64,000 bases of DNA from Plazaster borealis (lineage: Eukaryota > Echinodermata > Asteroidea > Forcipulatida > Labidiasteridae): contig CM037460.1 of the NCBI GenBank assembly GCA_021014325.1, forward strand, positions 28,288,336-28,352,335, given 5' to 3'. Each line of letters opens with the position of its first letter. The stretch's first letter is position 1. Made by a program: the position numbers and the translations under genes. The notes below the pieces were generated by a model. It searched no databases. It saw only the letters and a list, made by a program, of their open reading frames with translations, and was not told where the DNA came from. Positions 61,666 through 64,000 of the stretch are shown one piece after another.

Positions 61666-61699
61666 AGCAACAGATACGTAGTATCGTCGGCACCGACCA

Positions 61700-62140
61700 C
61701 TAGGACGTGCAGCCAATAGATAGATAGATAGATAGATACGTAGTATCGGTATCGGTATCGGTATCGGTATCGACTACACACCATCTGTACCCACTAGCAG
61801 ATAGATACGCAGTATCGGTATCGCTCTGGACTACGAACCCAACACCGGTGGAACAAACCGCTGGGCACCGAGAGATAGATAGATAGATACGTAGTATCGG
61901 TATCGGGGTGTTCGAGAGAAACCTTTCTAGAGTATTTTGCACCCAGACAACACTAGCACCGATACCACGTATCTCTATCGATACCGATACTACACAATAC
62001 CGCGTATCTACTGGGCGCAGTCGATACCGATACTGGCACCACGTGCCATCTGCCTGTGCGTGGCACAGATACTACGTATCTGCCGGGCATAGCGTAGGTT
62101 GGGTGCAGGGTTGGGCGTACCGTAGGCGATACCGATACTA
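61700..62140. repeat. GATA, GGTATC and related microsatellites
   Basis: (GATA)n at 61709-61737 and 61871-61888, (GGTATC)n at 61744-61772, interspersed with TACGTAGTATCG words related to the satellite that follows. Confidence 0.85.
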
Positions 62141-63535
62141 CGTATCTATCGAGGCACTGGCAGGCACGTTGTGCCATAGCCACTGGCACCGATACTGGCA
62201 CCGATACTGGCACGTAGTCGATACTGGCACGTAGTCAATACTGGCACCGATACTGGCACCGATACTGGCACCGATACTGGCACCGATACTGGCACGTAGT
62301 CGATACTGGCACGTAGACGATACTGGCACGTAGTCGATACTGGCACGTAGTCGATACTGGCACGTAGTCGATACTGGCACCGATACTGGCATGTAGTCGA
62401 TACTGGCACGTAGTCGATACTGGCTCGTAGTCGATACTGGCACGTAGTCGATACTGGCACGTAGTCGATACTGGCACCGATACTGGCCCCGATACTGGCA
62501 CGTAGTCGACACTGGCACGTAGACGATACTGGCACGGAGTCGAGACTGGCACCGATACTGGCACCGATACTGGCCCGATACTGGCACGTGGTCGATACTG
62601 GCACGTGGTCGATACTGGCACGTGGTCGATACTGGCACCGATACTGCCATGCAGTCGATACTGGCACGTAGTCGATACTGGCACGTAGTCGATACTGGCA
62701 CCGATACTGGCATGTAGTCGCTACTGGCACCGATACTGGCACGTAGTCGATACTGGCACGTAGTCGATACTGGCACGTAGTCGATACTGGCACGTAGTCG
62801 ATACTGGCACCGATACTGGCACCGATACTGGCACGTAGTCGATACTGGCACGTAGTCGATACTGGCACGTAGTCGATACTGGCACATAGTCGATACTGGC
62901 ACCGCTACTGGCACCGATACTGGTACGTAGTCGATACTGGCACCGATACTGGCACCGATACTGGCACGTAGTCGATACTGGCAGCGATACTGGCACCGAT
63001 ACTGGTACGTAGTCGATACTGGCACCGATACTGGCACCGATACTGGCACGTAGTCGATACTGGCACGTAGTCGATACTGGCACGTAGTCGATACTGGCAC
63101 CGATACTGGCACGTAGTCGATACTGGCACCGATACTGGCACCGATACTGGCACCGATACTGGCACGTAGTCGATACTGGCACGTGGTCGATACTGGCACG
63201 TAGTCGATACTGGCACGTGGTCGATACTGGCACCGATACTGGCACGTGGTCGATACTGGCACGTGGTCGATACTGGCACGTGGTCGATACTGGCACGTGG
63301 TCGATACTGGCACCGATACTGGCACCGATACTGGCACCGATACTGGAGCGTAGTCGATACTGGCACCGATACTGGCACATGGTCGATACTGGCACGTGGT
63401 CGATACTGGCACGTAGGCGATACTGGCACGTGGTCGATACTGGCACGTGGTCGATACTGGCACGTGGTCGATACTGGCACGTGGTCGATACTGGCACCGA
63501 TACTGGCACCGATACTGGCACCGAAACTGGCAGGC
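62141..63535. repeat. Satellite of mixed 12-bp and 17-bp units
   Basis: Units GATACTGGCACC (12) and GATACTGGCACGTAGTC or GTGGTC (17) alternate in irregular order for 1.4 kb. The GTGGTC form dominates toward the right. Because 3 x 17 = 51, the array is open in several frames, giving a 501-codon minus-strand frame of VPVSTTCQYR repeats that has no gene features. Confidence 0.95.
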
Positions 63536-64000
63536 ACCACGTGCCAGTCGAGTAGGTGGCGAGCGAGCGGCGTAGCAATACCGATAGCCGCGTGAGCACT
63601 GGCAGGCACTAGCAGATACTGGCACCACGTGCCTGCTGCGCATCTATCGGTGCTGGCCTACTACGTATCTGGGTGCAGGCCAATACTGGCAGGCACTAGC
63701 ACTACGTGCCTACTACGTATCTGCCGGGCACTGGCACCCATGCCGATACCGCCAGGCACTGGCACCGATAGATTGGCAGATACGTAGTGCCAGATACGTA
63801 GTATCGGTAGCGGTTGGAGACCACTTCGAGTAGGAGCTGCGTGTCTGTGCTGGGTGGCTTTTTTCGTGCGCCGCAAAGACCATAGTTGCTAAAAATTACC
63901 AATTGAACAATAGAGCAACCATAGTATACAAAGCAACAAAACAACAAAGCAACGATGGCAACCAACAAAACTACAACAACCAAGCAAGCAACACTCCAAG
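63536..64000. other. Degenerate satellite edge and low-complexity end
   Basis: Decayed copies of ACTGGCAC and TACGTAG words up to 63815, then AC/AA-rich sequence. No gene seen. Confidence 0.5.

Noticed and set aside
62138..63643. A 501-codon minus-strand open frame (and several overlapping long ones)
   Set aside because: It is a translation of the stop-free 12/17-bp satellite, open in several frames at once, with no start context, domain or splice signals.

Overview
The window looks like genomic DNA of a marine deuterostome, most likely an echinoderm and plausibly a starfish. Genes have short exons with GT-AG introns. The host pieces are animal families: fibrinogen-related lectins (FReD), a mitochondrial ADP/ATP carrier exon and two exons of an SLC16-like transporter. 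The short repeats (a TTTAAAGGCAC-ended MITE, a GGGCCCAGTTTCAT-ended MITE, tRNA-derived SINEs) are, from general knowledge, of types abundant in echinoderms. The taxon call is inference. Most of the window is transposable elements, many nested in one another.

Layout. (1) About 85-13957 and 17370-38636 are two copies of one segmental duplication carrying a four-exon secreted FReD gene. Copy A is intact as a reading frame (7558-9685), but a BEL/Pao LTR retrotransposon (545-7267) has landed between its TATA box and its coding start. Copy B (exon 1 at 18030, last exon ending 34953) has six 25-residue coiled-coil units where copy A has one. It is broken in exons 3 and 4 and stretched by a Gypsy-type retrotransposon in intron 1 (19857-26397) and a nest of DNA transposons in intron 2 (27527-33851). 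Both copies share the same decayed LINE and SINEs downstream. (2) Between the copies, 13958-17370 holds an ADP/ATP translocase first exon and an RTE-type LINE tail. (3) 38641-45457 contains a CR1-like LINE interrupted by a hAT-like element and a TA-flanked MITE, a perfect 70-bp palindrome, and a divergent gene pair: a small coiled-coil protein and a decayed DDE transposase-like gene.

(4) 45458-58926 is a 13.5-kb Polinton/Maverick-like element with about 320-360 bp terminal inverted repeats and a 5-bp target duplication. It encodes a protein-primed-type family B DNA polymerase with an HNH module and a retroviral-type integrase. It also has a set of small zinc-finger, membrane and candidate structural proteins that I cannot assign. 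I see no packaging ATPase or maturation protease. Several genes are frameshifted. More than twenty short palindromes of two related types sit between its genes and also inside them in frame; together with the unusual gene set this is the most novel part of the window.

(5) 58927-64000 holds the first two coding exons of an SLC16-like transporter, a solo copy of the Polinton-like terminal repeat, and then satellites. The largest is a 1.4-kb array of mixed 12-bp and 17-bp units whose long open frames are artefacts.
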